Of a stretch of DNA of 64,000 nucleotides, positions 31,601-42,500 are shown in pieces. Origin of the DNA: Anthoceros angustus. Lineage: Eukaryota > Streptophyta > Anthocerotopsida > Anthocerotales > Anthocerotaceae. Where the stretch lies: contig VJWM01000019.1 in NCBI GenBank assembly GCA_010909165.1, positions 930,001-994,000 of the forward strand, written 5' to 3'. A program made the translations under genes and the position numbers. The stretch's first letter is position 1; each line of letters starts with the position of its first letter. The notes beneath the pieces were generated by a model. The model had not been told where the DNA came from and ran no database searches. It saw only the letters and a program-made list of their open reading frames with translations.

Positions 31601-32001
31601 TCAGAGGTTGTGTGAAGGAGATTGAGGAGGGAATGATGGTTGCTGTCCAAGCTGGGGATGATCCAGAGGGCAGACCATTCTGGCTCGCAAAAGTGGTGGA
31701 GGTGGACCATGATGCTGGGGTCCCTTTCATGATAGTTCATTGGTGGCGGACAGAGAACAATGATGCATTCGAGGGAAGGTACATGGAGGAGTTTGTGATA
31801 CGGAAGCGCCCACCAGGTCGAGGGAAAAAAGTGCGGCGATCAAAGAATGGAGGCAGAGGGCGTCAGGAGAAGCATTTGCAAAGCCTCAACTTCCGAGACA
31901 ATGTGCTGGCCTATGATTTCACCGACAAGGAACAAGACGCTGAGAGGACAAATGAAGCGATAAAGACCAAAGTCTTTGAGTTGCGGTCGAGCCGCCGATG
32001 A
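28614..32001 (+). CDS. DUF7869-like transposase gene, copy 1 (frame-shifted)
   Basis: Plus-strand blocks in order: ERIAQEELVRLTGCPVLDAD and RTIHPDFFDHHGRIAKMYLR (29055-29225); CVRAFIGFSHWVTKIQECKP (29875-29935); LRYFCKLWMKYFGVKIPRAT with AACDDLKRKI (about 30140-30240); FIGIAIDGMDQNRVA and LPKTVDSGALVGLHVLGVLV (30500-30620); ILADGQHAQNKNRR and AKGIFK, IDQMFSRFSVVLGLKDAFTL (30730-30915). The order IDGMDQN, then D(N/G)xxxxNKN, then (G)HTHxxIDQMFS is what I recall of DUF7869 proteins, transposon-linked proteins with an RNase H-like fold; the Asp residues of IDGMDQ and LADGQ are candidate metal ligands. Copy 2 (39.2-42.7 kb) has the same order. Many frameshifts; introns cannot be excluded. Confidence 0.6.
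31423..32001 (+). CDS. BAH/Tudor-like C-terminal module of transposase copy 1
   Basis: 192 codons without a break. Residues about 68-125 read VKEIEEGMMVAVQAGDDPEG, RPFWLAKVVEVDHDAGVPFM and IVHWWRT, with YMEEFVIRKRPPG after. A (M)VAV..D......FW(L/I)AKV......HWW core suggests a small beta-barrel of the BAH/Tudor/chromo type that could read chromatin. A basic linker and LQSLNFRDNVLAYDFTDKEQ follow, and the frame ends TKVFELRSSRR. The same module, frame-shifted, occurs in copy 2 (IKEIRKGMFIATP, FWIGKVGVDF at about 42190-42290). It is probably the C-terminus of the transposase-like protein, not a separate gene. Confidence 0.6.
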   Translation: METEWSWYTRDEENEVPPVDPPDSTLVDPAMARRIFGHGREVYTGAHRSAEGRARAEAQVRGCVKEIEEGMMVAVQAGDDPEGRPFWLAKVVEVDHDAGVPFMIVHWWRTENNDAFEGRYMEEFVIRKRPPGRGKKVRRSKNGGRGRQEKHLQSLNFRDNVLAYDFTDKEQDAERTNEAIKTKVFELRSSRR

Positions 32002-33859
32002 ACCGGCGAGACTTCCGCCACCGACACGAATGTCATGCCCAAGACATGATTGACTCGGAAGACCTCGACAATGTGGAATCAACGGATGAGTCCACGACGT
32101 GGTGGTGGACCACCGGATGGTCCGGACTGGAGAGGAGCCGAGAGAGGCAACCTAATATTGTCAACTTTCCGCCTTGTACCAGACCGTTATGTCCCCTCGG
32201 GCTTGAATGCGTGGATTGTTTTCGTCTTTTCGGAAAGGTTTAACTTGCCATGGCATCATCTGTTGTAGGAAGTTGACGGTGTGATAATGTCCGAGCATGT
32301 AACGGCGACTATGTCGAAACCGATCCAGCAATGTGGTGCTCTAATTTTCTAACAATGTTCGTGGTTTTGTCCAGTTGAGAGTAGCAGCGCGAGGTTTCAA
32401 TGGTGATCATGCAGGTCATCTATGTTCTGACCTTGCAGTGTGGCGAAGTGTTCCCAGAGGATGGTCACAGCCACAGGATGTCCGTGGCAAGGTATGTATG
32501 AGCAAGTGCGCAATGTTTGTTTTTCGGTTCTAGTTCCGGGACCGCCTAATGACTATGGGGTGGAACGGACGGGGTCCAGCCTCAGCGGTGGCCAGTGAAC
32601 GGACGCACCAGTGAAACGGTGAGTACCAAGACGGGCTCAAAACGGCGTCTTCCTCCGCCTGCTTCACCGCCAGAGGTTGTCTTCCACCTCCTTTGTGGTT
32701 TGTGCACGCGCTCATCCCTCCTCGGCGGAGAGCCGCCCTCACGCCATGCTCCTCCACCTCCTTCCACCTCGACTGTCCGGGTTTTGCCTGTTGTTCCGCC
32801 TTCTCCTTACGTCCCATCCATCCATCCAACCTTCCTTGAACTAACCCCGCTTGCAGCCCTTCCGGATGAGGACTCGCAGAGGTGGCTACGAGTCACCACC
32901 TCGTATCACAAGGGAGGATGTGGAGGCAAAGCGAGAAGGCGGAGAAGGATGGAAGTTGCCCATCCAGGACTTGTGTGGAGGCCATTTGGGTCTCCAGGCG
33001 TGGTGGAAAGACGGTATGGTGGCCATCTCCTTCCATGCAGAGGTGGCGGTGGCATCGTAGATTTTCCAGATGCAGGGAGGTAGGAAAAGCCAAGGAAGAG
33101 GACTATAGGATAGCGAAGGAGGGGTTCCCGGAGGCGAAACGAAGGGTGCAGCAACTCCAGAGCCGCAGAGGAAGGAGGGGTGAAGGAAGAGCGAGGACTG
33201 TCCGGTCCCAAAGAATTGTTTAGAGCTTCCGTGACCTTGCATGCCGTGAGTCCATGCAACCACGCGAATGAAGGTTGCCGCAGAGGAGGCCGCCTGACCG
33301 AGCGGGAGTGGAAGTGAAGGAGGAGGTGTAAGCACTTACCTCTACCTTTTCGCTTGAGTTGAGCATGGTTGTCGCCGCATGCACTAACGGGCTGTTCATT
33401 GTGGCGACAGTGATGGGGACACCCTTGGCAAACCGGAGGAGCACTTGGAGATAGGAGCGTGAAGTGGGTTACCTAGGTTTTTGCAAGCGATCAGACTAGA
33501 AGCGGGGGGAGGGGAAGAAAGGGAGGAGAGGGGGTTGGATGCTTCGTAGCTTTCTCGTGGCTTCACCGGGTCGAGTTGGGGACGCAATCACATGATTTTG
33601 TGTATGTCAAGTTTTAGCGTCGATGTGCAAGCCATGGTCCGCGCCAAGTGTGAAGCGGAAACGGGGTTTGAGTTTGGGGAATGCCTCGAGAATGTTTTGT
33701 CCGTCACGGACCGGCTATGAGCCAACGGTCAATGTCACATGGCATGGACTAGAGGGGCGGTTACATGAACTACACCATAGCGGTTTTCCAATACTTTATT
33801 AGCGAGAAATGTATTCATCAGATATACTTTGTACCTTGGGGATGTATATTTGAATAATA
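32002..33859. other. No gene supported
   Basis: Several open frames on both strands (for example 32595-33083 plus, 32886-33335 minus) overlap each other in all frames and have no motif, so I take them as GC-composition effects. A short plus-strand piece, GKLPIQDLCGG-like to LQAWWKDGMVAISFHAEV at 32935-33050, looks somewhat protein-like but cannot be assigned. Confidence 0.3.
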
Positions 33860-34686
33860 TTATTCCATGTATTTTACATGAATAACCCTAAGGCCCACAA
33901 ACAGTGAGCCCGCTAGTGATGCATTCATCCAATTGTGTAACATGACGGTGTACACTTTTCCATATGCCGCTTGTAAAGGTAGCTTTGGTCGTAATGTATC
34001 CCAAAAGTGACACCGATTGAAATAAAGCCTAAATAAATGTTCTAGTCCGCACGCCATAAATTTATAAGGATCTCTACTTTTCTCCCCGAATGCCTCTTTT
34101 GTTTAACCATGAGACATCGAGGTGTGGAAATATTGCCAATAAATTTCAAGTTTTGATGAAGTGGAATGGGTTTGGGTGTACAGTGCGTTGTATTTTTAGC
34201 AGCCGTTTCCCACAAACCCTCAAAATCAACGTTCCGAGTTTTCTTAAGTGCAAATTTTGATGACATATTTGGCCCGTCCCCGGAATGTGGAGTGTGTCAC
34301 TAGCCCTAAGGAGACCCTGTTAATTACCTTGCCCTCAAACGCCGTTTGGAATCTAGCGACAACTTTCGATTGGAGTCGAGGATACTCTGTCTCACCATCT
34401 CGAAAGATGAACACCCAAGGTGCTTGGCCATTGCCACACGAATGATATGCAACTTTTTCCGCAAAATAATCTCATCCGACATTCCCTTCAAATCGATGAG
34501 ACGGTGACCACTTTTTCGCTTGCAGATGAGCATTTGCCCGCCGCTGTTGGAATGCCTTGAAAGCAACGCCAGTCGCATCTCCTTTGGTTTCACAAACACC
34601 CCTTCTTTCGCTTCATGTCTTGATTGCCTTTGCGCTTCCCTTTGCTTTTCTTGCTCATACCAGCCACATGTTTTTTGCTCGGGCAA
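33860..34686 (-). CDS. Gene C, region after the ParB-like domain
   Basis: Minus-strand frames in order: a charged helix (EQEKQREAQRQSRHEAKEGV), FVKPKEMRLALLSRHSNSGG, DLKGMSDEIILRKKLHIIRV, AMAKHLGCSSFEMVRQSILD (34324-34686); KTRNVDFEGLWETAAKNTTH and LKFIGNISTPRCLMVKQKRH (34042-34266); GLEHLFRLYFNRCHFWDTLR and LPLQAAYGKVYTVMLHNWMN (33860-34057). The frames abut and read like one protein with two frameshifts or short introns. No methyltransferase motif follows before 33860. The domain is unrecognised. Confidence 0.5.
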
Positions 34687-35104
34687 TTCACAAGCCTCCC
34701 ACTTGAGAAGATCTTGTCAACATTGGTCCGACTTTCCTTCCAGCTATGCACAAGATGTGCGTTCTGTTGTCGACTTTGTTCTGTTTGTATGCATCATCTT
34801 CTCGTCCCTCATCGTCTTCGATCAGGCCCAAAACCTTGTATAAGTTGAACTTCCAAGTCATTGACATATGCACGCCATCTCGCTTCGCAATGAGCAGTTC
34901 ATCCCTGAGGTATCTAACTTGCTCAATAAAAGACATCTTCCGGCGTTTATCCGACATTGTGTTGTGATCTGTTGCCAGTACCCTCATCTCTTGTAAAGTA
35001 AGCCCACAATATACATGAGCCTCTATCCACTTGAATCGCTCTTTGAGCGAAATGTCCGGATGTTGCATAGCAACAAATGTGTGATTGCCTCCCAAAACGC
35101 CCAT
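34687..35104 (-). CDS. Gene C, ParB-like domain
   Basis: From about 35104 the frame reads MGVLGGNHTFVAMQHPDISL, KERFKWIEAHVYCGLTLQEM, RVLATDHNTMSDKRRKMSFI, EQVRYLRDELLI. GGNHxxxA followed about 20 residues later by a beta strand, (C)GLTxxEMRxLAxDHN and a helix is the ParB-like N-terminal domain pattern, clearer than in gene A. Downstream FNLYKVLGLIEDDEGREDDA may end the domain. The lead strand upstream (PETVLVKLENLSPP at about 35300) is in the next frame to the right. Confidence 0.65.
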
Positions 35105-35245
35105 TACATACTTCTTTACAATTTCTTCCAGTCCAAGTCTTCTGGATCATCACACTCCTTTGGGTCGATCATACATAGGAGCGGCAATACGCCCTCTTCC
35201 ACTCGTCCCTTTCCAATAACGCGGGCCAAGTAATTGGACCATGCC

Positions 35246-35713
35246 TCATCCACCCGCCTTATCTGCATCCGGGTGAGGTGCAGGCGGGCTGAGATTCTCC
35301 AGCTTCACTAACACAGTTTCGGGCACAACCTTCTTTGCATACGCTGCATCCCGAATGCTGGTTAGATAGTCCTCATCGTGAAAAGAAGATGCCAGCCTCT
35401 CCTCATCCGTTGAAAGATGAACTGTAGGTATGTCATCTTCACTGGGAGGAGCTAAACTCCTTTTCACCTTTTTGCGCAGTGAAACATCTACATCATCCTG
35501 CAGTTGACTCTGGTTTCCGCCATCTGCTTCTATGTTTCCTTTCCTCTTCCCACCTGCCCTGTTCACATCCGCGATGATAAGCTCGTTCCCGGAAGGTCTG
35601 TCTTCCTCTTCCATTCGGCTTGGGGATCTCCTTCTCGATGACTGTCCAGGCCCACTACCCCTTGTTTTCCCTGTAGGCGGTCTTCCAGTGCTTGGTCCCC
35701 AAAGCCCTGTCAC
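35246..35713 (-). CDS. Gene C, charged region upstream of ParB-like domain
   Basis: 155 codons, Ser/Pro/Gly-rich at the start, then acidic and basic patches: GNQSQLQDDVDVSLRKKVKR (a possible nuclear localisation patch), SEDDIPTVHLSTDEERLASS, FHDEDYLTSIRDAAYAKKVV, PETVLVKLENLSPPAPHPDA. Looks like a disordered linker leading to the ParB-like fold. No domain recognised. Confidence 0.45.
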   Translation of the reverse strand: MTGLWGPSTGRPPTGKTRGSGPGQSSRRRSPSRMEEEDRPSGNELIIADVNRAGGKRKGNIEADGGNQSQLQDDVDVSLRKKVKRSLAPPSEDDIPTVHLSTDEERLASSFHDEDYLTSIRDAAYAKKVVPETVLVKLENLSPPAPHPDADKAGG

Positions 35714-35797
35714 CTACATCATCGGCGCGGACAGCTCCAACCATTGTGGACGGGTGCCGCCGAGGAAGATGAAGGGAGGGCGCATGCGGCGTCTGCC

Positions 35798-35957
35798 TCG
35801 TCCTCCACGTTCCACGTATATAAACGTGCGGCATGTGGGGTTGGCGGGCGGGACACTCAGGGGAGGACGCCGGCATGCGTCCTGCTCGTCCTCCACGTTC
35901 CACGGACATAAACGTGCCAGCATGTGGGGTTGGCGGGGGGAGGACACTCAGGCGAGG
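35798..35957. repeat. Two 80-bp tandem units
   Basis: CGTCCTCCACGTTCCACG, a TATAAACGTG-like part, CATGTGGGGTTGGCGGG and GGACACTCAGG occur at 35798-35878 and again at 35879-35957. CACGTT and AACGTG form a short inverted repeat in each unit, and the first unit ends with CGCCGGCATGCG, the palindromic word seen at 17.9 and 40.4 kb. Confidence 0.75.
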
Positions 35958-35959
35958 GG

Positions 35960-36840
35960 GCGCCATGCACGTCCTCCGAGGTCATATGCAACAGTAGGCA
36001 AGGCCACAGATGCTCCAGGCATAGCAAATTCTTGGTTTTCTTCGGCTTCCTTGTCTTCGTCCTCTGCATCAGATTCCATATTTTTTCCCTCTTCGTCATC
36101 CGACTGCCCTTCCAGGGGTTTGTCATGCTCGTCTTCAGGTCCTAGTTCTTCATCTTCCGAGCTACCTGTTGCATCGTTTCCCATAATTCGAGGTAGCGCT
36201 GCTCTCGCCCGCCGCATGCTTTTCTCTCTCCGGTGGTCAATAACTGACTGCGTGATGAAACAACACAGTTGCTTGTAGAAAGCCCTCCCAGCCTGCACAA
36301 TTGCCAAAGTTCGGGAATCACACCTTCAGAGCGAGAAAGGACCTGGAGGAGGTGCAGCAATTAAATCCAGATCACAGAATACTTACTTGTGGGTTGTTCA
36401 TACTCTCGTGAAATGCGGTCACCAACACCTCTGGTGTGCACTTATTCACCTTGAACATTCCGAGCGCCACCGTGAAAACCTTGAACTCATGAGGAACTGG
36501 TCGTATTTCATCTAATTCTTGGCTTCCTTCGCCCTCGCATCGATTCCATATTTTTTCCCTCTTCGTCATCCGACTGCCCTTCCAAGGGTTTGTCATGCTC
36601 GTCTTCAGGTCCTAGTTCTTCATCTTCCGAGCTACCTGTTGCATCGTTTCCCATAATTCGAGGTAGCGCTGCTCTCGCCCGCCGCATGCTTTTCTCTCTC
36701 TGGTGGTCAATAACTGACTGCGTGATGAAACAACACAGTTGCTTGTAGAAAGCCCTCCCAGCCTGCACAATTGCCAAAGTTCGGGAATCACACCTTCAGA
36801 GCAAGAAAGGACCTGGAGGAGGTGCAGCAATTAAATCCAT
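35960..36840 (-). repeat. Tandem duplication of a gene C exon region
   Basis: 36055-36384 is repeated at 36533-36850. Both halves encode, on the minus strand, QAGRAFYKQLCCFITQSVID, REKSMRRARAALPRIMGNDA and an acidic stretch (SSEDEELGPEDEHDKPLEGQ). A candidate splice donor (CAA/GTAAGT) follows FHESMNNPQ at 36384. The right copy has CG where the left has CTG or CAG (CCTCTGCATCAGATTCC at 36063, CCCTCGCATCGATTCC at 36535). Confidence 0.75.
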
Positions 36841-37500
36841 CACTTACTTGTGGGTTGTTCATACTCGTGAAATGCGGTCACCAACACCTGTGTGCACTTA
36901 TTCACCTTGAACATTCCGAGCGCCACCGTGAAAACCTTGAACTCATGAGGAACGGTCGATTTCATCTAATTCGTGGCTTAGTTGTCAACAACATCTCAAA
37001 CTCCGGGTCCCCTTCGACATGTCCAAGGTAGCCTGACAACCCATCCGACTCTTGCTCTCGATTAGGCTGGTCCATATCCTGTACCCACAATTTCAAGAGC
37101 GGTGTCCACCGCTCGATCATCCAAATTTTTCCCGCTGAAGAAACCACTCCTTGTCCAGCAAACAATTGCATCATGAGAATTGGTGGTCTCCTCAACGCAT
37201 GGTTTCCTCCGGTTATAAAGCGGCAATGCGCTCTGGTTGCCCTTTCTTACGCCTTTTGATCCACCGCCTTCACCGCCGCCCGCTCCGGACTTTGTCGTGC
37301 TTGCTTTTGTGGAATTGCGGATGCGGTTTTCGATGCCCCGCGGTGTTTCTCCACCTGGACCCGATGCCACGCTGCCATCCTCGCCTTGGTCGACTTCTTC
37401 TTCCCTTTCTTACGCCTTGGGGCCACTTCGGGTCGCCAAGTCGTCGCCATGTCCTTCTTGCTCCGCAACTTCCTCCCGATGCCATGATACCTGCATACGG
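36372..37500 (-). CDS. Gene C, N-terminal region
   Basis: Frames from about 37485 leftwards: a basic start (KLRSKKDMATTW, PRRKKGKKKSTKARMAAWHR), then SALPLYNRRKPCVEETTNSH, DAIVCWTRSGFFSGKNLDDR, AVDTALEIVGTGYGPA, and after a break EFKVFTVALGMFKVNKCTPE, VLVTAFHESMNNPQ followed by a possible intron. The second part reads like a folded domain. No family recognised. It precedes the acidic linker and the ParB-like domain, so it is probably the start of gene C. Confidence 0.4.
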
Positions 37501-38025
37501 CGGTGGAAAGCGGGCGGGTTAGATAAAGTGGAATTGTGCATGTAGACCGCGTAGTGGAAAGGAATAGGCAAGGCGGTGCGCACCTACTACCTGGCGCCGA
37601 GCGCGCAAAACGATGAAGGGAATTGGCCGGTGGCGCTCCCAATTCGACTGGCCTCTTTTGCGCCGCCGCAGCGTTCAAACAAGCGAGGCCGCTGTGAAGG
37701 TGTTTCGCGCTTGTGGCAGCGTCGAGCACTTGGGAACATAAACCCCTGTTTGAGCCGCGATTACCATATGAGTTGCCCCGGTCTCAATCGTTTGGCAGAG
37801 TACGCTGGTAAAATCCATGTAGATTTACCTTCATTTAAATTGATTCCTTGTTTCAAATCCAGTTTCTGTCTGAACTGGTGGCCTGCATGTCGTTGGGGAA
37901 AGGCGGCGCCCTTACTCTCCAATGAGTTCAAAGATTTCCGTTGCTGAGCATTTAAGTGGTGCATGCATCGCATTTGTCACCGCGTCTGACTCTTCTAGCT
38001 AAGACTCTACATATGTCACACGACT
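37501..38025. other. No gene supported
   Basis: Space between the minus-strand gene C start and the plus-strand duplicated block. Open frames are short and without motifs. Confidence 0.35.
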
Positions 38026-39565
38026 CTAAGTGAGCGGTAGTCGGGTTGGAGACTAGTGTGACCTCGAGTTCGAGTGCACCACGATGTTACACTTAACTCC
38101 ACAGCTACGCGTTTGAGGTGATCGCCGTTCAGGTTTGCAATTGTATAGGCTTTCAAATGTTCCTCCGGGTGACAATCGGCTTCCACCGGATTTTGTAGGG
38201 CGAGGAAAAGCGATCTTGTGTCGCAATTCGGAGGGACTTTGATGCTACTCGGAGAGGAACGCAATACCGCTTGAACGCTGGTGCAGGGTGTGTCGAAGTT
38301 TGTATCTGCGACACCGCAAACCCCGTGCAATGTGGACCATCGATGGTGTGTTTCGTCCTCTCGTCTACACTCAAGCGCACTTCATAGGGAACTGGAATTG
38401 TAGACAAACCATGTGGATGCTTGCGTCTTGAATCTGTTGAGATGACTTCTACAGAAGGAGGAGGCGACGCATCATCACCAAGACTTCCTCGGTGTGTTCC
38501 CCACACTCCAAGAAGCGTGAACCTCTATGCAGCTATGGAGCGGAGTCCGGGAAGTTCGAGGCATGGAGGAAGAGGACAAATACGATCGCCGACATTGCGC
38601 CGCCGGGGTTTGTTTGCAGCGGATGAAAGCAGGGTCAGCACGGCTCAACCTCGCGATGAATCACCGATTGCCGAACCGGTATCGGAAGAAGGGATGGGTA
38701 ATGAGAGATGCTCTTTCCACCCCAAGCCACTGAGTGAAACATTTGTAGCAGAACGATGTGTGGATTCGGTGATTCAAAAAAGGCGGGCATGTGGGGTTCC
38801 ATTGTCCAAAAGCGATAGCGGTAGTCGGGTTGGAGACTAGTGTGACCTCGAGTTCGAGTGCACCACGATGTTACACTTAACTCACACTGCGTTTGAGGTG
38901 ATCGCCGTTCAGGTTTGCAATTGTATAGGCTTTCAAATGTTCCTCCAGGCGATCGGCTTCCGGATTTTGTAGGGCGAGGAAAAGCGATCTTTGTCGCAAT
39001 TCGGAGGGACTTTGATGCTACTCGGAGAGGAAGCAATACCGCTTGAAGCAGTGCAGGGTGTGTCGAAGTTTGTATCTGCGACACCGCAAACCCCGTGCAA
39101 TGTGGACCATCGATGGTGTGTTTCGTCCTCTCGTCTACACTCAAGCGCACTTCATAGGGAACTGGAATTGTAGACAAACCATGTGGCTTGCGTCTTGAAT
39201 CTGTTGAGATGACTTCTACGGTGAGGAGGCGCATAAACATCACCAAGACTTCCTCGGTGTGTTCCCCACACTCCAAGAAGCGTGAACCTCTATGCGGCTA
39301 TGGAGCGGAGTCCGGAAGTTCGAGGCATGGAGGAAGAGGACAAATCGATCGCCGACATTGCGCCGGGGTTTGTTTGCAGCGGATGAAAGCGAGTCAACGG
39401 CTCCTCGCGATGAATCACCGATTGCCGAACCGGTATCGGAAGAAGGATGGGTAATGAGAGATGCTCTTTCCACCCCAAGCCAGTGAAACATTTGTAGCGA
39501 GCGATGTGTGGATTCGGTGATTCAAAAAGGCGGGCATGTGGGGTTCCATTGTCCAAAAGCGATAG
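38026..39565 (+). repeat. 785-bp tandem duplication upstream of transposase copy 2
   Basis: TAGTCGGGTTGGAGACTAGT occurs at 38038 and 38822, and the sequences match through GGGTTCCATTGTCCAAAAGC at 38793 and 39541. Plus-strand frames give GRGQIRSPTLRRRGLFAADE, SPIAEPVSEEGMGNERCSFH and DSVIQKRRACGVPLSKSDS, and the second copy leads into FETINKLVCKLVQG. It therefore looks like the 5' end of the transposase gene, duplicated. CAG/CTG to CG changes separate the copies (TAGCAGAACG at 38747, TAGCGAGCG at 39496). Confidence 0.75.
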
Positions 39566-42500
39566 CGAGGTAGTGATGGACTTTGAAACCATCAACAAGC
39601 TCGTGTGCAAACTCGTGCAAGGCAAACTTGCAAGAGCGTGATATCGTTATCGAGGATGGGGAGGCGGAGCAAGAAGCGTTTTGCGTCACTAGTGGATGTG
39701 GACATCGGCGAAACCTAAGGAGAAGGTCATCACACATATCATGGGAACTGGGCGCATTCGGTGTTGTTTGCAAGCATTCCGGAGAGTTTACTGCATAGGC
39801 TCCGAGCGGTATGAGGAGTTGAAGGCCAGAGTATTGTGCAATGCTCCATGGGACGGAGCCAGACTGAATCCTCGGCAACCCTCGTCGCATGCAGAGGGAG
39901 CTGTTGCATGGATGGATTCCACTTTTCAATTCATGTCAGAAAGACTGCCGAACGTCGATGTTTTTCACATGCCCGATACATTTTCCAAGTTGGAAATATG
40001 GGCCCGATCGACGGATATGGCACGGTCCTCCATGAAGTTCGTCTCCTGCGTGTTCTTAACCTGTGGAGAAACAACTTTCCGAAGGTCCGGATACCAAAAT
40101 CAAAGTTTTCTACTTGTTCTCTGTGCGAGGGCCTCAAGCGCACTATTCGCAACACATCTGGCAAGGCAGATCAAGGTTTGTTCCTTTAATCACAAGGCGA
40201 ATCAAGCCCGGGGGAAATTCGAATGCTGTTCGTTGACATGTTGCCGGCATGGTAGGGACCGTGTTTATCCAATCTGGTTTATGTGCGCCGTCATGCCCAC
40301 AGCACGGTCGATAACATGTGGCGGCATGCCGCACCATCGTGCTTACAATGGCGGTGGTGGCGTCAGCACATGCGTGCATGATGTTTGGAGGAAGGCGCCG
40401 GCATGCGGTATGTAACCATAGCTCCGGCATGGGCGGCATGCGCCTATGCCCATAGATATGGTTACATAGGCGCCGGCATGCCGGCATGCGCTTCTACAGG
40501 TGCGGGCGCGGCATGCCGGCCTGCATAGCTCGGTGCGGGCCGGCATGCGGCGCCTGTAGCTCAGGTGCGGGCGGGCATGCCGGCGCCTATGTACATAGCT
40601 CTGAGGCGGGCGGCATGCCGGCGCCTGTACATAGCTCGGGCGCCGGCATGAGCGCCTTTTGCGTACTGCTCCTATTACATACGTGACGCGCGCCTATGTT
40701 CATACCACGGTTTTTGAGCGTCCGACCGACCTATGTCCGTAGCAATGGTTATGCGGTGCGGCATATGCCCATACATCGGTTTATGCGCCGTCATGACCCG
40801 ACCTATCGCAATATATGTGCGCGCTGGCGCCTATGGGCATATATTGTTCCCCATGGGTATAGTGCATGTCGCAATACATGGTCGCCATACATCCGGTGCC
40901 TTCGCCTTAGTCCTTGCATGGTCGGTGGTGGTACCGTACGGTGTGCCCGTACTCATGTAGGAGTTTTGTGGTCAAATGTGGTGGAGGTCGTTGTGCAATA
41001 CTCCTTGTTTTGACATGTGCATATTTTTCCGGTTGTGCAGAGGTATATGAAGGGGCACTGGCGTCTCATCGACTACGTCTACAGAACGAGAGGGACAAAG
41101 CTGCAAAGCATCGCTCTAAAAGTTATGCTCAACCTCACAAGTACATGCTTACTATCGGTATGGACCAAAAGAAGACCGAGGCCCCATTTTATTCGATACC
41201 CAAAAGATTTAGCGGATAGTTCACTTATTAATGTTCATGTAGTGGGCTGTATGGTGCATAATTACACTTTCAAGGCGAGCGTATTTGCATTATGCCAATT
41301 TGCGGAATGATGAATCTAACTATCAACATAATTCAAGATGTCATATTTTCATATGAAGGGTGCTTCCAAAGTGCTTTATCTCCGACTTGACAATACATGC
41401 CGGAGAACAAAAATCAGTTGTTATTCGCATACCTAAATATGCTCGTTGACCTTCAAGTGTTTGTGAAAGTCAAGGTTGGTTTCCTTCGTTGGTCACACAC
41501 ATGATCGTAGATCAAATGTTTTCTTGTTTCTCAAGCTTCGAGACACAAAGAGGCTTTTACAATAGATACTGGCGGACATTGTGACATTCACTCCAAAACC
41601 GGAGTGAAGATTATAAGCGAAGCGGACTTTCGTTCATATGTATGGCCGATCGGAAAGGAGCAAGAGGATATGCATACGGCGGTAAACGGTGAACAACCTT
41701 TCCTTCCAACATCGGTTCAAAATCACACGGAAGAACGGCAAGTACATTCTTGTTGTTGACAGCGATTCCACTTCACCTGGGAATCAAGATGGTTTAGAAT
41801 TTTTGAACTTCGTTCCCACCATTGCAGTTGGTCAGCTCCGCTTATGGCTTTGAAAGCGAAAGACAAAAGGGGATGGTGGTCTGTCGCCATCGAAGGTGTG
41901 AAGCACTTGAAGAATGGGTTATTGAACTTGAGGACATACATAGCGCGGGAGAGAGTGTGGTGGAGGTTGTTTTGGATTGATCAAGAGGAATCGCCCTTAT
42001 TGTGGAGAACAACATAGCTCTTGTGCTAAACGACCATGGAGATGGTACAATAGGCGGAGGCGGGCGAACTTGCCTCCGCTCCAAGTCCTCAAGAGGTTGT
42101 CCTCGACGAGCATTACTCGAGAGGTACCCCAACGCGATATGTATTTGGGGCATATCGAATATTGGTCGCCATGTGACAAATTGAAAAATGAATGGGGATA
42201 TCAAGGAGATACGGAAAGGAATGTTCATCGCTACTCCATGTGCGTGAGACGCACATACAGGCTTTTGGATTGGGAAGGTGGGCGTGGACTTTAATTGTGA
42301 GAAGCCTTCGCTTATGGTCCATCGAGGCACACCGATGCGTTTGAAGGAAATATGTTGAAGAATTTTTGTTCGTCGACGCCGAGCGGGACATGGGAAGCGG
42401 TGGGAAAAGAGGATTACCAAAGAACATCCAACGGTTGTTTGTTGACAAGACTATAATCCTCTATTATGGATTCAACTTGAATGGAAGGAAACACTTGTAT

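Noticed and set aside
32530-33335. Overlapping open frames on both strands
   Set aside because: Six-frame openness without motif; treated as chance.
38016-39276. Minus-strand open frames through the 785-bp duplication
   Set aside because: The plus-strand reading leads directly into the transposase-like gene and is the more protein-like one; the minus frames are probably its shadow.
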